From NCBI GenBank assembly GCA_019117605.1, contig DWZK01000042.1, forward strand, positions 1 to 61,146: a stretch of 61,146 nucleotides of DNA. The letters are read 5' to 3'. Below the pieces are notes generated by a model that was not told the DNA's origin, searched no databases, and saw only the letters and a list, made by a program, of their open reading frames with translations. The first letter of the stretch is position 1, and each line of letters starts with the position of its first letter. Below are positions 41,584 to 52,430 of the stretch, in pieces. A program made the translations under genes and the position numbers. The DNA comes from Candidatus Intestinimonas stercoravium. GTDB taxonomy: Bacteria > Bacillota > Clostridia > Oscillospirales > Oscillospiraceae.

Positions 41584-42218
41584 CCGAGTATCTCATCCCC
41601 ACCGGGGAGGCGGAGAGCGAGTTCACCGAGAAGCGCTCCCGCTTCATCGGCCACATCTGGCGGGTGGAGAGCGAAGAGGAGGCCCGCGCCCGGATCGAAG
41701 AGACCAGGAAGCGGCACTACGACGCCCGGCACAACTGCTGGTGCTACCGCCTGCGGGGAGGCGTGGAGCGCTATTCCGATGACGGAGAGCCCCAGGGCAC
41801 CGCCGGGCAGCCCATGCTCAACGTGTTCCAGCGGGAGCAGGTGGAGGACGTCTGCTGCGTGGTCACCCGCTATTTCGGCGGGGTGCTGCTGGGGGCGGGC
41901 GGGCTGACCCGGGCCTACAGCCGGTCGGCCAAGGACGCTCTGGACGCCGCGGGCATCTCGGTGGTCCGCCGGTGGGTGGAGGTGTCCCAGACCATCCCCT
42001 ACGCTCTCTTCGAGCGGTTCAAGCTGGAGGTGGAGGCCCAGGGGGGCCTCCTGGGGCAGGTGGACTATGGCTCTCAGATCGACGCCCATGTCCTGCTGCC
42101 GGAGACGGCGGTAGAGCCCTTCGCCCTGCGGCTCACCGAGCTCACGGCGGGGCAGGCCGCGCCCGAGGTCCGGGGGGAGGCCTTCCGGGCGGTGCCCCTG
42201 AAGAGAGAGAAGAAATGA
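41580..42218 (+). CDS. YigZ/IMPACT family protein
   Basis: This 212-aa protein begins YLIPTGEAESEFTEKRSRFI and has the core YSDDGEPQGTAGQPML and CVVTRYFGGVLLGAGGLTRA. The C-terminal DUF1949-like part starts near residue 135. Members bind nucleic acid or ribosomes and the eukaryotic relative limits Gcn2; the bacterial role is unclear. It overlaps the previous gene (ATGA). Confidence 0.92.
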   Translation: MTEYLIPTGEAESEFTEKRSRFIGHIWRVESEEEARARIEETRKRHYDARHNCWCYRLRGGVERYSDDGEPQGTAGQPMLNVFQREQVEDVCCVVTRYFGGVLLGAGGLTRAYSRSAKDALDAAGISVVRRWVEVSQTIPYALFERFKLEVEAQGGLLGQVDYGSQIDAHVLLPETAVEPFALRLTELTAGQAAPEVRGEAFRAVPLKREKK

Positions 42219-42316
42219 ATATTTTGTGAATTTCTCGCCTGTGGGCAGGGTTTCATCCCGCCCGCGGCGTATACGAAAAATGAAGGTCCGTCATTCCACC
42301 TGTGGAGGTGATCGCC

Positions 42317-43321
42317 TTGACAGAACGGGAGCGCAGAGAACTGGAGGAGCGGGAGACCCTCTCCCCCTATGCCTGTCTGTCCGCCGGATCTCGGGGGAGG
42401 CTCCGCCCGGTGGAGCCCTGCCCCATCCGCACCTGCTTCCAGCGGGACATCGACCGGATCGTCCACTCCAAGGCGTTCCGGCGGCTGATGCACAAGACCC
42501 AGGTCTTCCTCCGGCCGGAGGGGGACCACTACCGGACCCGTATGACCCACACCATCGAGGTGGTGCGGGTGGCCCGCACCATCGCCCGGGGCCTGCGGCT
42601 CAACGAGGACCTGACCGAGGCCGCCGCCTACGGCCATGACCTGGGACACACCCCCTTCGGCCACGCCGGGGAGCGGGTGCTCAACGAGATCATGCCAGGC
42701 GGCTTCCAGCACAACGTCCAGTCCCTGCGGGTGGTGGACAGCCTGGAGAACGGGGGGGACGGGCTCGATCTGACTTACGAGGTGCGGCGGGGCATCCTCT
42801 GCCACACCGGCCCGGACCGGGCGGAGACGTTGGAGGGCCGCCTGCTCCGGCTGGCGGACAAGATCGCCTATATCAACGCCGACATCGACGATGCGCTCCG
42901 AGGGGGGATCATCTATCCCATCGACATCCCCCTGGAGATCTCCCATGTGCTGGGCTTCACCTACTCCGAGCGGATCGACCGGCTGACCCGGGACGTCATC
43001 CAGGCCAGCGCGGGGAAGGACGACATCCTCCAGTCGGAGGCCTGCGGCGCCGCCATGGCGCAGCTGCGGGCGTTCATGTTCGAACACGTCTACCACGACT
43101 CGGTGGCGAAAGCGGAGGAGAGCAAGGCCCAGGATATGCTCCGCCGCCTGTTCGAGCATTACCAGCGGGACCCGGATCTGCTGCCCCCGGAATACCAGGA
43201 CATCCGGGAGCGGGAGGGGGTGGACCGGGCGGTCTGCGACTATATCGCGGGCATGACGGACAAATACGCCGTGGACACCTTCAGTCAGGCGTTCATCCCC
43301 ATGTCCTGGAGCGTAAAGTGA
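42317..43321 (+). CDS. dgt: Deoxyguanosinetriphosphate triphosphohydrolase-like protein
   Basis: This 334-aa HD-domain protein has His in RTRMTHTIEVVRVA, the HD pair in AYGHDLGHTPFGHAGE, and a distal Asp in LLRLADKIAYINADIDD. It cleaves dNTPs to nucleoside and triphosphate. The start is TTG at 42317, fixed by a perfect site (GGAGGTGAT, 42303-42311). The GTG at 42302 lies within that site. It precedes dnaG, as in many Firmicutes. Confidence 0.93.
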   Translation: MTERERRELEERETLSPYACLSAGSRGRLRPVEPCPIRTCFQRDIDRIVHSKAFRRLMHKTQVFLRPEGDHYRTRMTHTIEVVRVARTIARGLRLNEDLTEAAAYGHDLGHTPFGHAGERVLNEIMPGGFQHNVQSLRVVDSLENGGDGLDLTYEVRRGILCHTGPDRAETLEGRLLRLADKIAYINADIDDALRGGIIYPIDIPLEISHVLGFTYSERIDRLTRDVIQASAGKDDILQSEACGAAMAQLRAFMFEHVYHDSVAKAEESKAQDMLRRLFEHYQRDPDLLPPEYQDIREREGVDRAVCDYIAGMTDKYAVDTFSQAFIPMSWSVK

Positions 43322-43395
43322 TATCGCTTTCGGGACGGGTATAGACGGGCGTATCCCTGGCTAAGATACATAAAAGTGAGGGAAGAGAGGATTTT

Positions 43396-45150
43396 ATGGC
43401 GATCCCTGCTCCATTTTTGGATGAATTGACCGCCCGCTGCGACATCGCGGAGGTGGTGGGCGATTATGTGCATCTCACCAAAAAAGGGAACAACCTCTGG
43501 GGGCTGTGCCCCTTCCACAGCGAAAAGACGCCTTCCTTCTCCGTCTCCCCGGACAAGCAGATGTACTACTGCTTCGGCTGCGGGAAGGGGGGCGGCGTCA
43601 TCAACTTCATCATGGAGATCGAGGGGCTGCCTTTCCCCGACGCGGTGCGCCTGCTGGCCGGGCGGCTGGGGATGGAGGTGCCGGAGTCCCATGGGCAGAC
43701 CGATCACCGCAAGAAGCGGGAGCGGCTGCTGGCCCTGAACAGGGATGCCGCCCGCTACTTCCATCAGCAGCTCTGTTCCCCGGAGGGGAAGGCGGGGGTG
43801 GAGTACCTCTTCCAGCGCCGGGGCCTCTCCAAGGGCATCGTCACCCGCTTCGGCCTGGGCATGGCCCCGGAGGGCTGGGACCGCCTCATCAAGGCCATGG
43901 GGGAGAAGGGCTACGAGAAGTCGGAGCTGTTGGAGGCGGGCCTGGTGGTGAAGGGCCAGAACGGGCGCGTGTACGACCGGTTCCGGGGGCGGGTGATGTT
44001 CCCCATCATCGACCTGCGGGGGGACGTCATCGGCTTCGGAGGCCGGGTGCTGGGCGACGGCACCCCCAAATACCTCAACTCGCCGGACACGCCGGTCTTC
44101 AACAAGGGGCGGAACCTCTTCGCCCTGAACATCGCCAAAAAGTCCCGTCAGGGCCGGATCATCCTCACCGAGGGATATATGGACACCATCTCCCTCCACC
44201 AGGGGGGATTCGACTGCGCCGTGGCCTCCCTGGGGACTGCCCTCACCGCCGACCACGCCCAGCTCCTCTCCCGGTACACCAAAGAAGTGGTCATCGCCTA
44301 CGATGGCGACGGAGCGGGGGTCTCGGCGGCCCAGCGGGCCATCCCGATCCTGGAAAAGACCGGGATGAAGGTGAAGGTCCTCCGGGTGAAGGGGGCCAAA
44401 GACCCGGACGAATTTTTGAAGAAGTACGGTCCCCAGGCGTTCTCCAAGCTGCTGGACCAGAGCGAGAACCATATCGAGTACCGCATCGACCAGGCCCGGC
44501 AGAGATACGACCTGGAGGATGACGGACAGCGGCTGGAGTTCCTCAAGGAGGCCGTCTCCATCGTCGCGGCGCTCCCCGGTCCCGTGGAACGGGAGGTGTA
44601 CGGCGCCCGCTGCGCGGAGCTGGCAAAAGTCTCTCCCGAGGCGGTGGCCCAGGAGGTCAAGCGGGAGCGGGGCCGCCTCTATAAAAAAGAGCGCAGGACC
44701 CAGGAGCGGAAGGCCATGGCCCCGGCGGTGCAGCTCCAGCCCAAGGAGCGGGAGCTCCGCTACCAGAACCTGCGCTCCGGCCTGGCCGAGGGCGGGGTGC
44801 TGCGGCAGCTCCTCCAGGACCCGGAGCGGTTCCGGGAGACGGAGGACCTGAGCCCGGAGATGTTCTCCGCGCCCCTGCTGGGCAAGGTATACGCCCTTTT
44901 GCGGGAACGCTGGAGGGAGGGGCTGGCGGTGAGCCTGCCCGCCCTGTCCGGCAGCATCGAGCCCCGGGAGATGGACTACCTCACCGGGGTGGTCCACCAG
45001 CCGGAGAGCCTCCAGCACGGGGAGGCGGCCCTGCGGGACTACATAGAGATCATACGAAACGAAGCGGAAAAGCGAGAACTGTCAGAGAACGAGGATGCTC
45101 TGTTAGCTGTACAGAAAAAATTGCTCGAGAAAAAAGCATATGGAGGGTAA
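43396..45150 (+). CDS. dnaG: DNA primase
   Basis: This 584-aa primase has the N-terminal CHC2 zinc finger ([23 protein letters not shown]), the catalytic core with [20 protein letters not shown], the TOPRIM motifs ([20 protein letters not shown]) and a C-terminal helicase-binding region. It makes RNA primers for replication. ATG follows gagaggatttt. It runs to within 5 bp of rpoD, forming the classic dnaG-rpoD unit. Confidence 0.97.
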   Translation: MAIPAPFLDELTARCDIAEVVGDYVHLTKKGNNLWGLCPFHSEKTPSFSVSPDKQMYYCFGCGKGGGVINFIMEIEGLPFPDAVRLLAGRLGMEVPESHGQTDHRKKRERLLALNRDAARYFHQQLCSPEGKAGVEYLFQRRGLSKGIVTRFGLGMAPEGWDRLIKAMGEKGYEKSELLEAGLVVKGQNGRVYDRFRGRVMFPIIDLRGDVIGFGGRVLGDGTPKYLNSPDTPVFNKGRNLFALNIAKKSRQGRIILTEGYMDTISLHQGGFDCAVASLGTALTADHAQLLSRYTKEVVIAYDGDGAGVSAAQRAIPILEKTGMKVKVLRVKGAKDPDEFLKKYGPQAFSKLLDQSENHIEYRIDQARQRYDLEDDGQRLEFLKEAVSIVAALPGPVEREVYGARCAELAKVSPEAVAQEVKRERGRLYKKERRTQERKAMAPAVQLQPKERELRYQNLRSGLAEGGVLRQLLQDPERFRETEDLSPEMFSAPLLGKVYALLRERWREGLAVSLPALSGSIEPREMDYLTGVVHQPESLQHGEAALRDYIEIIRNEAEKRELSENEDALLAVQKKLLEKKAYGG

Positions 45151-45154
45151 GCCC

Positions 45155-46477
<1,323 letters not shown>

Positions 46478-46478
46478 T

Positions 46479-46931
46479 ATGGATATCCGATACTATGAGC
46501 AGGCCCTGGACAGGGACCTGACGGAGATCGTGGTGATCGCCCGGCAAGACGGCAGGTGGCTGCTCTGCCGGCCGGGCGGTGAGGAGCCCTGGCGTTTCCC
46601 CGCCGGGCCCCGGAAGCCGGGGGAGGACGTGCACGAGTCCGCCCGGCGGCTGCTGTGGGAGCTGACCGGGACGACCGACGCCCAGGTGGAAGCGGTGGCC
46701 GCCTACGGCCTCCATCCGGAGGGGGAGGAGCCCGTTTACGGGGCGCTCTTCTTCGCTGAGATCCGGGAGCGGGAGGGCCGGGGCGGGGGAGAGGCCCGGC
46801 TCTGCGAGGGGCTCTCCCAGCTCTCGGACGCCGGTGCGCTCCAGACAGAGCTGGCGGGGAAGGTCCAGCGGTGGCTGGACGACGGCAATTTCCGTTCGGA
46901 GGAGGACGACTTGTTCGAGCTCCTCTGCTGA
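46479..46931 (+). CDS. Nudix-like protein with degenerate catalytic motif
   Basis: This 150-aa protein has the fold pattern of a Nudix hydrolase (ALDRDLTEIVVIARQDGRWL, WRFPAGPRKPGEDVHESARR). The Nudix box GX5EX7REUXEEXGU reads GPRKPGEDVHESARRLLWEL. Arg replaces the first catalytic Glu and Trp the next, leaving one Glu. It may be inactive or bind a nucleotide without cleaving it. ATG at 46479 lies 1 bp after the rpoD stop, so the two are tightly coupled. Confidence 0.75.
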   Translation: MDIRYYEQALDRDLTEIVVIARQDGRWLLCRPGGEEPWRFPAGPRKPGEDVHESARRLLWELTGTTDAQVEAVAAYGLHPEGEEPVYGALFFAEIREREGRGGGEARLCEGLSQLSDAGALQTELAGKVQRWLDDGNFRSEEDDLFELLC

Positions 46932-46970
46932 CCGTACATATCCGCAGAAGACAGGCGCGATGAGGGATGG

Positions 46971-47006
46971 AGCGCCGGCCCGCACCCGACGGGCCGGCGC
47001 CTTTTC
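46971..47006 (+). terminator. Terminator of the dnaG-rpoD operon
   Basis: A perfect 11-bp stem (gcgccggcccg / cgggccggcgc), 7-nt loop, tail ctttt. Confidence 0.9.
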
Positions 47007-47069
47007 TCTCCGCTCCCGACGGCGGTGGAAGGGCTCGCCAAAAAAATTGAAAAAAGTAAAAAAAGAGTA

Positions 47070-47097
47070 TTGACAATCCGGCTGCATCTGGTATAAT
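47070..47097 (+). promoter_or_regulatory. Promoter of the tRNA-Gln gene
   Basis: Perfect TTGACA (47070-47075) and TATAAT (47092-47097), 16-bp spacer, preceded by an A-rich tract from 47040 that could act as an UP element. Confidence 0.85.
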
Positions 47098-47128
47098 ACT
47101 ATTCGTGCCCGAGAGAGCGCAAGAAAAT

Positions 47129-47202
47129 AGCGGGATTGTGTAAGGGTAGCACGACAGACTCTGACTCTGTTTGTGAGGGTTCGAATCCTTCTCCCGCTGC
47201 CA
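47129..47202 (+). tRNA. tRNA-Gln (anticodon CTG)
   Basis: The 74-nt gene folds fully: acceptor AGCGGGA / TCCCGCT, D arm GTG / CAC, anticodon stem ACAGA / TCTGT around CTCTGAC, T arm GAGGG / CCTTC with TTCGAAT. The 3' CCA is encoded. Anticodon CTG reads CAG. It is a single-gene unit with promoter and terminator. Confidence 0.95.
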
Positions 47203-47204
47203 GT

Positions 47205-47245
47205 GAAAGACCCTAGGACTTCGATGGTCCTAGGGTCTTTCGTTT
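47205..47245 (+). terminator. Terminator of the tRNA gene
   Basis: A perfect 15-bp stem (gaaagaccctaggac / gtcctagggtctttc), 7-nt loop, followed by gttt. It begins 3 nt after the tRNA. Confidence 0.92.
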
Positions 47246-47387
47246 ATGGAGCCGGACGATACGCCCCATGCGAAAGAGCTACCGGGGCTCTGTTATACTG
47301 GAAAGCGAGCGGCGGACCGGAACGGCGGTCCCGCCGCCGTTCACCCGGCCCGCCCGCGGGGACGGAAGGGGAGAGGAGGAGACGCAT

Positions 47388-48224
47388 ATGGCCCGCATCA
47401 TAGAGATCGACGACATCACGGCGCCCGGGCTGGAGCCATACGCCCAGCTCACCCATGCGCAGCTGCGCAGGCGGCGGGAGCCGGGAGAGGGCATCCTGAT
47501 CGCAGAGAGCGCCAAGGTGATCTCCTGCGCTCTGGACGCCGGCTGCCGGCCCATCTCCCTGCTCATGGAGCGCCGCCACATCCCCGCCTTCGAGGCGCAT
47601 ATGGCGGACTGGTGCGGGGACGTGCCCGTCTATACCGCCGACCGGGAGGTGCTGGCCGGGCTCACCGGCTATGCGCTCACCCGGGGGATGCTGTGCGCCA
47701 TGCGCCGCCCCGCGCTGCCCCAGGTCGAGGCGCTGTGCCGCTCCAGCCGCCGGGTGGTGGTGCTGGAGAACGTCACCGACGCCTCCAACGTGGGGGCGCT
47801 CTTCCGCTCCGCCGCCGCCCTGGGGATGGACGCCGTGCTGGTGGCCCCCTCCTGCTGCGACCCCTTCTACCGCCGGGCGGTCCGGGTCAGCATGGGCACG
47901 GTCTTCCAGATCCCCTGGACCTGGATCGGAGAGGGCGCTGGACAGTGGCCCAGGGCGGCCCTCTCCCACCTGAGAGAGCTGGGCTACAAGACGGTTGCCA
48001 TGGCCCTTCGGGAGGACTCGATCGGCATCGACGACCCCGCCCTGGCGGGGGAGGAGAGGCTGGCGATCCTCCTGGGCTCTGAGGGGAGCGGCCTCTCAGA
48101 GGCCGCCATCGAGGCCAGCGACTATACGGCGCGGATCCCCATGGCCCATGGGGTGGACTCCCTCAATGTGGCCGCCGCCGGGGCGGTGGTGTTCTGGCAG
48201 CTCCGGCCAAGGCCATATGGATGA
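47388..48224 (+). CDS. SpoU/TrmH family RNA 2'-O-methyltransferase
   Basis: This 278-aa SPOUT methyltransferase has an N-terminal substrate-binding part (LRRRREPGEGILIAESAKVI) and a knotted catalytic domain with NVTDASNVGALFRSAAALG, LLGSEGSGLSEA and SLNVAAAGAVVFWQL. It methylates a ribose in rRNA or tRNA; the target base is not clear. ATG at 47388 has gagaggaggagac before it. The frame extends further up to 47268 without support. Confidence 0.92.
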   Translation: MARIIEIDDITAPGLEPYAQLTHAQLRRRREPGEGILIAESAKVISCALDAGCRPISLLMERRHIPAFEAHMADWCGDVPVYTADREVLAGLTGYALTRGMLCAMRRPALPQVEALCRSSRRVVVLENVTDASNVGALFRSAAALGMDAVLVAPSCCDPFYRRAVRVSMGTVFQIPWTWIGEGAGQWPRAALSHLRELGYKTVAMALREDSIGIDDPALAGEERLAILLGSEGSGLSEAAIEASDYTARIPMAHGVDSLNVAAAGAVVFWQLRPRPYG

Positions 48225-48237
48225 CGGGGATCTTGAG

Positions 48238-48275
48238 AGCGTGTCGAAAAAGTCAAGAGACTTTTTCGACACGCT
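48238..48275. terminator. Hairpin between convergent genes, possibly a dispersed repeat
   Basis: A perfect 17-bp stem (agcgtgtcgaaaaagtc / gactttttcgacacgct), loop aaga, lies 14 bp after the SpoU-gene stop. It is symmetric and could serve either strand. Confidence 0.7.
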
Positions 48276-48277
48276 GA

Positions 48278-48309
48278 AAAGCGCGGTGGCAGTATCGCCA
48301 CCGCGCTTT
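48278..48309 (-). terminator. Terminator hairpin of hcp
   Basis: A perfect 13-bp stem (aaagcgcggtggc / gccaccgcgcttt), 6-nt loop, lies 12 bp past the hcp stop on the minus strand. Confidence 0.8.
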
Positions 48310-48320
48310 CATCATTTGTC

Positions 48321-49955
48321 TCACGCGCCGAAGAAGAGGGCCATATCCTCCTCCACGGTGCCGATCCCGGCGATGCCGAAGCGGTCCGAGAGCACCTTGG
48401 CCACGTTGGGGCTGAGGAAGGCGGGGAGGGTGGGGCCCAGGTGGATATCCCGCACCCCCAGATACAGCAGGGCCAGGAGCACGATCACCGCCTTCTGCTC
48501 ATACCAGGAGATGTTATAGACGATGGGCAGGTCGTTGATGTCCTCCAGCCCAAAGACCTCTTTGAGCTTCAGGGCGATCACCGCGAGGGAGTAGGAGTCG
48601 TTGCACTGACCGGCATCCAGCACCCGGGGGATCCCGCCGATGTCTCCCAGGTCCAGCTTGTTGTACCTGTACTTGGCGCAGCCGGCGGTGAGGATCACCG
48701 TGTCATGGGGCAGGGCCCTGGCGAGGTCGGTGTAGTAGGACCGGCTCTTGGCCCGGCCGTCGCAGCCCGCCATGACCACGAACTTCCGGATGGCCCCGGT
48801 GCGCACCGCCTCTACGATCTTGTCCGCCAGGGCCAGGACCTGGGCATGGGCGGATCCGCCCACGATCTCGCCCCGCTCCAGCTCCTGGGGCGGCGCGCAG
48901 CGCTTGGCGTGTTCGATCAGGGGGGAGAAGTCCTTCTCTTCCCCCGCCTCGCCGGGGATGTGCCTGCATCCGGGATAGCCTGCCGCCCCGGTGGTGTACA
49001 GCCGGTCCTTATAGCTCTCCCTGGGGGGCACGATGCAGTTGGTGGTCATGAGGATGGGGCCGCGGAAGGACTCGAACTCCTCCTTCTGCCTCCACCAGGC
49101 GTTGCCGTAGTTGCCCACGAGGTTGGGGTACTTCTTGAAAGCGGGGTAGTAGTGGGCGGGGAGCATCTCAGAGTGGGTATACACATCCACCCCGGTGCCC
49201 TGGGTCTGCTCCAGCAGCATCTCCAGGTCCCGCAGGTCGTGGCCGGAGACCAGGATCCCCGGCCTGTCTCCCACGCCGATATCCACCCGGGTGATCTCGG
49301 GGTCCCCATAGGCCTTGGTGTTGGCCCGATCCAGCAGGGCCATGGCCTGCACGCCGTATCTGCCCGTCTCCAGGGCCAGGGCGGTGAGGGCCTCCGCATC
49401 CAGGCTGTCATCCAGGGTGGCGGCCAGGGCCCGCTGGAGGAAGGCGTCCACCGCCCCATCCTCCTGGAGCAGCGCGCTGGCATGCCTGGAGTAGGCGGCC
49501 AGCCCCTTGAGGCCGTAGGTGATGAGCTCCCGGAGCGAGCGGACGTCCTCGTCCTCCGTGGAGAGGACCCCCACCCGGGCGGCCTTGGCCTCCCAGTCCC
49601 CGCTGCCGTCCCAGAGGGCGGCTTCGGGCAGGGGGGCGGGGCCGCGCACCTGGGCCAGGAGCTGCGCCTTCTCTTCCAGGGTGGACCGGATACGGTCCAT
49701 GACGGCCTCTTTATCGAAGTTGGCGTTGGTGATGGTGGTGAACAGGTCGAGGGCGACGAGGCGGCCGGTCCGGGAGGGCACCGCCGTCCCCTCCGCCCGC
49801 AGCCTGGTGGTGACGGCGGAGAGCCCCTTGGCCGCGTAGACCAGCAGGTCCTGCATGGCGGCCACATCGGGCTGCTTGCCGCAGGCCCCCACGCGGGTGC
49901 AGCCGGTGCAGCCCGCGGCCTCCTGGCACTGATAGCAAAACATCTTCTGTTCCAT
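48321..49955 (-). CDS. hcp: Hybrid-cluster protein / hydroxylamine reductase
   Basis: This 544-aa protein has the N-terminal cluster cysteines in [15 protein letters not shown] and GACGK. Hybrid-cluster ligands are in [14 protein letters not shown] (His), [38 protein letters not shown] and [12 protein letters not shown]. It reduces hydroxylamine and nitric oxide in anaerobes. ATG at 49955 follows acaggagg. The upstream start at 50000 is not supported. It is divergent from a Crp/Fnr regulator across 103 bp holding a palindrome. Confidence 0.95.
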   Translation of the reverse strand: MEQKMFCYQCQEAAGCTGCTRVGACGKQPDVAAMQDLLVYAAKGLSAVTTRLRAEGTAVPSRTGRLVALDLFTTITNANFDKEAVMDRIRSTLEEKAQLLAQVRGPAPLPEAALWDGSGDWEAKAARVGVLSTEDEDVRSLRELITYGLKGLAAYSRHASALLQEDGAVDAFLQRALAATLDDSLDAEALTALALETGRYGVQAMALLDRANTKAYGDPEITRVDIGVGDRPGILVSGHDLRDLEMLLEQTQGTGVDVYTHSEMLPAHYYPAFKKYPNLVGNYGNAWWRQKEEFESFRGPILMTTNCIVPPRESYKDRLYTTGAAGYPGCRHIPGEAGEEKDFSPLIEHAKRCAPPQELERGEIVGGSAHAQVLALADKIVEAVRTGAIRKFVVMAGCDGRAKSRSYYTDLARALPHDTVILTAGCAKYRYNKLDLGDIGGIPRVLDAGQCNDSYSLAVIALKLKEVFGLEDINDLPIVYNISWYEQKAVIVLLALLYLGVRDIHLGPTLPAFLSPNVAKVLSDRFGIAGIGTVEEDMALFFGA

Positions 49956-50000
49956 GGTATGTCCTCCTGTTTTCGGCATCGGCCTTGACTTTCTGGACAC

Positions 50001-50043
50001 ACTATACTACAGTTATCCTAACAAGTACGTTGTTATGACAACG
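50001..50043. promoter_or_regulatory. Divergent hcp/regulator control region with Crp/Fnr-type palindrome
   Basis: The perfect palindrome CGTTGT-tatg-ACAACG lies at 50028-50043. On the minus strand a -10 TATAGT lies at 50001-50006 with a poor -35. The palindrome's centre would be about 41.5 bp upstream of the predicted hcp start of transcription, the class II activator position. A second small palindrome, GTTA-tcc-TAAC, is at 50012-50022. The palindrome ends 15 bp before the regulator's own start codon. Confidence 0.6.
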
Positions 50044-50058
50044 AAAGGAGGCGCGGCC

Positions 50059-50736
50059 ATGAGATCTGCGGTCCTGGCCCATACCCCCCTCTTTCGGGGC
50101 GCCACACCGGAGGAGGTGGAGGCCATGCTGGGCTGCCTGGGGGCGGAGCGGCGGGCCTTCGCCCGGGGGGAGCTGATCTATCGTGCCGGGGACGTGGTGA
50201 CCGCTCTGGGGCTGGTGCTCTCCGGCCGGGTGCTGATCGAGAGCGGCGACTTCTGGGGGAACGTCACCGTGCTGGGCAGCGCGGGGCCGGGGGAGATCTT
50301 CGCCGAGACCTACGCCTGCTCTCCGGGGGAGCCCTTGATGGTGGATGTGGAGGCGGCGGAGCCCACAGAGGTGCTCTTCCTCGATGTGAGCCGGGTGCTC
50401 CAGACCTGTCCCAGGGCCTGCGGGCACCACAGCAGGCTGATCCGCGCGCTCCTGGCCCTCTCCGCCCAGAAGAACCTGGACCTGTCCCGGAAGATCTTCC
50501 ACACCGCCCCCAAGACGATCCGGGGGCGCCTGTTGGCCTACCTCTCTTATCAGGCGCTCCGGGCCGGGAGCCGGCGCTTCACCATCCCCTTCGACCGGCA
50601 GCAGCTGGCCGACTACCTGAACGTGGACCGGAGCGCCCTCTCCAACGAGCTGAGCAAGATGCGAAAGGAGGGACTGCTGGAGGTGGAGAAGAACCGCTTC
50701 TCCCTCTCCAGCGTCCCTCCCGCCGATCGCAGCTGA
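50059..50736 (+). CDS. Crp/Fnr family regulator, probable HcpR-like activator of hcp
   Basis: This 225-aa protein has a cyclic-nucleotide-binding-like domain (LFRGATPEEVEAMLGCLGAE, GELIYRAGDVVTALGLVLSG) and a C-terminal HTH_Crp domain (IPFDRQQLADYLNVDRSALS, NELSKMRKEGLLEV). The cAMP-binding Arg/Ser motif is not evident. Cysteines in AETYACSPGE and TCPRACGHH could carry heme or a cluster in an NO sensor. ATG at 50059 follows aaaggaggc; the longer frame from 49954 is not supported. The divergent layout with hcp suggests that it controls hcp and itself. Confidence 0.9.
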   Translation: MRSAVLAHTPLFRGATPEEVEAMLGCLGAERRAFARGELIYRAGDVVTALGLVLSGRVLIESGDFWGNVTVLGSAGPGEIFAETYACSPGEPLMVDVEAAEPTEVLFLDVSRVLQTCPRACGHHSRLIRALLALSAQKNLDLSRKIFHTAPKTIRGRLLAYLSYQALRAGSRRFTIPFDRQQLADYLNVDRSALSNELSKMRKEGLLEVEKNRFSLSSVPPADRS

Positions 50737-50751
50737 AGCGCGCGCCCTGTT

Positions 50752-52281
50752 TTACCAGTCGGTCAGACACAGGTCCAGATCCACCCGCCCCTCGATGCCG
50801 TCCACGCTGCCCCGGCTGCTGTACTGCCACATATGGTAGTGGTAGGGGAAGTCGGTGGGGGTCCAGTCCGGGGTATAGTGGGCCAGCCAGAAGGGATAGT
50901 CCAGCAGCTGCGCCAGGTCCAGGTCTCCCTCCGAGATGTTGGAGGTGTTGCCGTATACCATGGGCTGGTAGCCCGCCGCCTCCACGATCTCACAGAAGGC
51001 CCGGGCACAGGCGGTGATGGTCTCGCCGGTGGTGGAGTCCGTGCGGGAGGAGGCGCCGCTGACCCGCTCCCAGTCAAAGACCACTGGATATGTAACATCA
51101 TAGCCTTGGATCCATTCCAGGGTCTGGACGGCCTCCTCCACGGCCTCCTCCACCGTGACGGCCTGGGAGTAGAAGTACACCCCCACCTCCAGTCCGGCGT
51201 CCAGAGCGCCCTGGATGTTCTGATGGAAATAGGGGTCCTGGTTGATCCCGCCCACGGTATAGCCGCGGTAGCCCACCCGGATGATCGCGAACTCTACGCC
51301 GGCGCCGGCCACCCGCTGCCAGTCGATCTCCCCCTGGTGAGAGGACACGTCCACCCCCACGCGGCTCACCGGGGTGCCCAGATAGTGGAGGAAGCCGTCC
51401 ACCACAGTGAACAGCTCGCTGTCATACTGGTTGAGAGGGATCGAGGACGTTTCGCCTCCTGTCTCTGTTCCGCTCTCCTCAGGGGCCTCGGTCTCCGGCG
51501 GCTCGCTCTCGGGAGGGGAAGGCTCGGCGGGCGTCTCGCTCTCCGGGGGAGCGGAGGTCTCCGGCGTCTCGCCCGCTTCCGGCACTTCGGGCTCCTGGGA
51601 GGGCTCCGGCGCGCCGGTCTCCGGGGCGGAGGGCTCCTCTGCAGGAGGGGAGGGCTCGGGCTCCTCTGTCTGGAGCTGGTCCAGGTAGCGGGTCAGGATG
51701 GCGGCCGCCTGGGCCCGGGTGGTCTCCCCGGCGGGAGCGAAGCTGCCGTCCGGCTCGCCCTCCACCAGCCCGATCCCCCGGGCCCAGGATACGGCGGCCC
51801 CGGCCCAGCCCGAGATGGCGGCCCCATCGGCGAAGTCCAGGCTCCCCGTCCCCACAGGGATGCCGGCGTACCGCCAGAGGACGGTGACGAACTGTTCCCG
51901 GGTCACCGGCTCGTCGGGGGCGAAGCGCCCGTCGCCATAGCCCTCCATATAGCCGTACTGGGCCGCCCAGCGCACGGCGTCTCCGTACCAGCTCTCCTCC
52001 TCCGTATCGGAGAAGGAGAGAGAGCCAGATGCCGTGGGGCTCCCGGCCAAGCGGTACAGGGTAGTGGCCAACATGGCCCGGCTCAAGGGGAGGTCGGGGG
52101 AGAAGGTGAGGTCGGAGGTGCCCATCATCAGTCCCAGCTCACTGGCTTGGGACACTGCTTCCATATACCACGCGTCGGCGGGCACATCGGAGTATGTGGC
52201 CGCCTGCGCGGGGACAGTGGACAGGGTGGCGGTGAGGAGCAGGCCCAGAAGAGGGGCCCGGATGTCGCGATGTCGTCTCAT
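50752..52281 (-). CDS. SLH-domain GH25 lysozyme (cell-wall muramidase)
   Basis: This 509-aa protein has a signal peptide (APLLGLLLTATLSTVPAQA) and three SLH repeats at about 29-80, 88-138 and 147-197. A Pro/Glu/Ser linker follows at about 203-290. The C-terminal glycoside hydrolase 25 domain (about 315-509) carries RVGVDVSSHQGEIDWQRVAG and YPVVFDWERVSG, with the catalytic Asp/Glu pair, and HMWQYSSRGSVDGIEGRVDL. It cleaves peptidoglycan glycan strands while held on the wall, for turnover or daughter separation. ATG follows gaaaggactgcaccc. Confidence 0.92.
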   Translation of the reverse strand: MRRHRDIRAPLLGLLLTATLSTVPAQAATYSDVPADAWYMEAVSQASELGLMMGTSDLTFSPDLPLSRAMLATTLYRLAGSPTASGSLSFSDTEEESWYGDAVRWAAQYGYMEGYGDGRFAPDEPVTREQFVTVLWRYAGIPVGTGSLDFADGAAISGWAGAAVSWARGIGLVEGEPDGSFAPAGETTRAQAAAILTRYLDQLQTEEPEPSPPAEEPSAPETGAPEPSQEPEVPEAGETPETSAPPESETPAEPSPPESEPPETEAPEESGTETGGETSSIPLNQYDSELFTVVDGFLHYLGTPVSRVGVDVSSHQGEIDWQRVAGAGVEFAIIRVGYRGYTVGGINQDPYFHQNIQGALDAGLEVGVYFYSQAVTVEEAVEEAVQTLEWIQGYDVTYPVVFDWERVSGASSRTDSTTGETITACARAFCEIVEAAGYQPMVYGNTSNISEGDLDLAQLLDYPFWLAHYTPDWTPTDFPYHYHMWQYSSRGSVDGIEGRVDLDLCLTDW

Positions 52282-52430
52282 GGGTGCAGTCCTTTCTCTG
52301 TCTGTGCTGTCTCGATATCTTCAAAAAAATTTAAAAGATCTTTATAGAGATCGGGGCATCCCCTGTGCTAAAGTATAGTGCGACGGGAGACGATCGCCGG
52401 TCCCGGCACAGTATGAAAGGGGAAGGCCCA

